A stretch of DNA of 64,000 bases from Ruegeria sp. THAF33. Its GTDB lineage: Bacteria; Pseudomonadota; Alphaproteobacteria; Rhodobacterales; Rhodobacteraceae. The first letter of the stretch is position 1. Each line of letters opens with the position of its first letter. This document shows, piece by piece, positions 63,250 to 64,000 of this stretch. A program made the position numbers and the translations under genes. The stretch covers positions 310,001 through 374,000 of the forward strand of contig NZ_CP045385.1 in the NCBI RefSeq assembly GCF_009363615.1, written 5' to 3'. The notes under the pieces are model-generated. The model worked only from the letters and a program-made list of their open reading frames with translations, was not told where the DNA came from and made no database searches.

Positions 63250-64000
63250 TTACTCCTGTGCAAGCTGCATGATTGCGGCCGTCTCGGCCCCATTGCGCAA
63301 CACTGTCAGATTTGCCTCGGGCTGCTCGCTTGAAACGAGTGCGGCCAGCATCTCATCAAGGCTTTCCGAGCCGTCAAATGTGATGCCGGAATGGCTTTCA
63401 TTCAGCAGGACATCGTCTTTTTGCAGGCTTCCTGCCGCGTCAGCCGGAACTGCGTTCACCGTGGTTTGCCATCCGCTATTGCCTTCGGCGCTAACGGTAA
63501 AGGTGTAACCATTTTCCAATCCAACGGATCGTATGGCGGGAAGGGCCAACAGACCATTTTGCGCCCGGGTCTGACCCAGCGGGCGATAGCGGGCAGCAAC
63601 CCTTGTGTACCCATCGGCGTCAACCTTCAGGTTATCCAGAACCTGCGCCGCAAAAGGAACATCCTGACGGACTGGGCTGCCATTCAGGGTATAGATGACA
63701 GCGCCACGCTGTACCCAATCGCCGATCACGCTCATGTCCTGATTGGCGTCCACCCCCGTAACTGCAATGGTGGCTCCGGTCGAGCCGCGGCGGCGGGATG
63801 TCTGGAAGGGGATATCGACATCCCAATGCGCAAACGCCACCTGCTGTTCCGCCGGAACTCCGGCGTTGGCAATTGCATCAGTCGCAGGTGTCTCGATCTC
63901 AGACACTGCTGCAATATCAGTCGCTTCTTCCGACTGTGCCGGAACTTCGGAACGTTCAGTGTCTGCGGAGGCTGTTTCTGTGGCAGCTGGCTCCGCAGGT
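63250..64000 (-). CDS. C-terminal part of a protein with PDZ-like repeats (partial)
   Basis: The frame runs from the window edge to TAA 63252-63250, so the N-terminus is missing. The first visible 40 or so residues are rich in Ala, Glu, Pro and Thr, like the FHA protein. Two stretches then look PDZ-like: VQRGAVIYTLNGSPV and, at the end, SLQKDDVLLNESHSGITF...LDEMLAALV...LTVLRNG. A GTG at 63906 is not a start, because the frame is open to the edge. The gene precedes the FHA gene by 201 bases that hold two GC hairpins and no T tract. A link to a Ser/Thr kinase or protease upstream is possible but not visible. Confidence 0.6.
   Translation of the reverse strand, partial: PAEPAATETASADTERSEVPAQSEEATDIAAVSEIETPATDAIANAGVPAEQQVAFAHWDVDIPFQTSRRRGSTGATIAVTGVDANQDMSVIGDWVQRGAVIYTLNGSPVRQDVPFAAQVLDNLKVDADGYTRVAARYRPLGQTRAQNGLLALPAIRSVGLENGYTFTVSAEGNSGWQTTVNAVPADAAGSLQKDDVLLNESHSGITFDGSESLDEMLAALVSSEQPEANLTVLRNGAETAAIMQLAQE

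Noticed and set aside
63904..63906. GTG as start of the edge gene
   Set aside because: The frame is open to the window edge with the same Ala/Glu/Pro composition, so the true start lies outside.

Overview
The window looks like the chromosome of a marine alphaproteobacterium of the Roseobacter group (Rhodobacterales). Supporting signs are the high G+C, tightly overlapping operons, a BioR-type biotin operon with bioG, an aglEFGAK alpha-glucoside locus, a two-permease-fusion betaine transporter and a monomeric isocitrate dehydrogenase. This placement is inferred from gene content. No rRNA, tRNA, transposon or CRISPR array was seen.

Layout. (1) 1-5643: the 3' end of nadC, then a complete biotin operon bioBFDAGC behind two BioR boxes. 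(2) 5648-14004: a DeoR-type regulator divergent from a betaine-type ABC transporter, a choline-kinase-like phosphotransferase and a dimethylglycine/sarcosine-dehydrogenase-like flavoprotein. A lone inositol-monophosphatase-family gene follows at 14271-15050. (3) 15074-18494 (minus): a cobalamin riboswitch with its promoter, a 27-codon small ORF, a DUF1636-type Cys protein and a BtuDFC-type transporter. (4) 18575-30125: a divergent sugar locus. The minus arm is lacI, a beta-glucosidase::glucokinase fusion, a PfkB sugar kinase and a decayed D-lyxose isomerase. The plus arm is aglEFGAK. (5) 30197-36436: sugar isomerase, LacI regulator, a polar-amino-acid-type binding protein and an oversized permease without an ATPase, and a GH42 beta-galactosidase. 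(6) 36584-41138: a spermidine/putrescine-type ABC operon. (7) 41179-54446: a galactoside regulon, with an IclR regulator and ABC ATPase on plus divergent from a ten-gene minus operon. That operon encodes a sugar transporter, GH4 alpha-galactosidase, GH42 beta-galactosidase and enzymes fitting every step of the oxidative De Ley-Doudoroff galactose route. (8) 54765-56978: monomeric isocitrate dehydrogenase; then a GT2 glycosyltransferase (minus). (9) 58784-64000 (minus): a signalling-like cluster of two secreted LysM/solute-binding-fold paralogues, a PP2C phosphatase, an FHA protein and the C-terminal part of a PDZ-like protein running off the edge.

Working together, the sugar loci bring in alpha-glucosides, beta-glucosides and alpha/beta-galactosides, hydrolyse them inside the cell, and feed glucose-6-phosphate or pyruvate plus glyceraldehyde-3-phosphate into central metabolism. 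A strong GC hairpin follows the binding-protein gene in all five ABC operons in which that gene precedes its permease or ATPase genes. The least explained parts are the LysM-binding-protein/PP2C/FHA cluster, the GH1::glucokinase fusion, the ATPase-less transporter in locus 5 and the small ORF under the cobalamin riboswitch.
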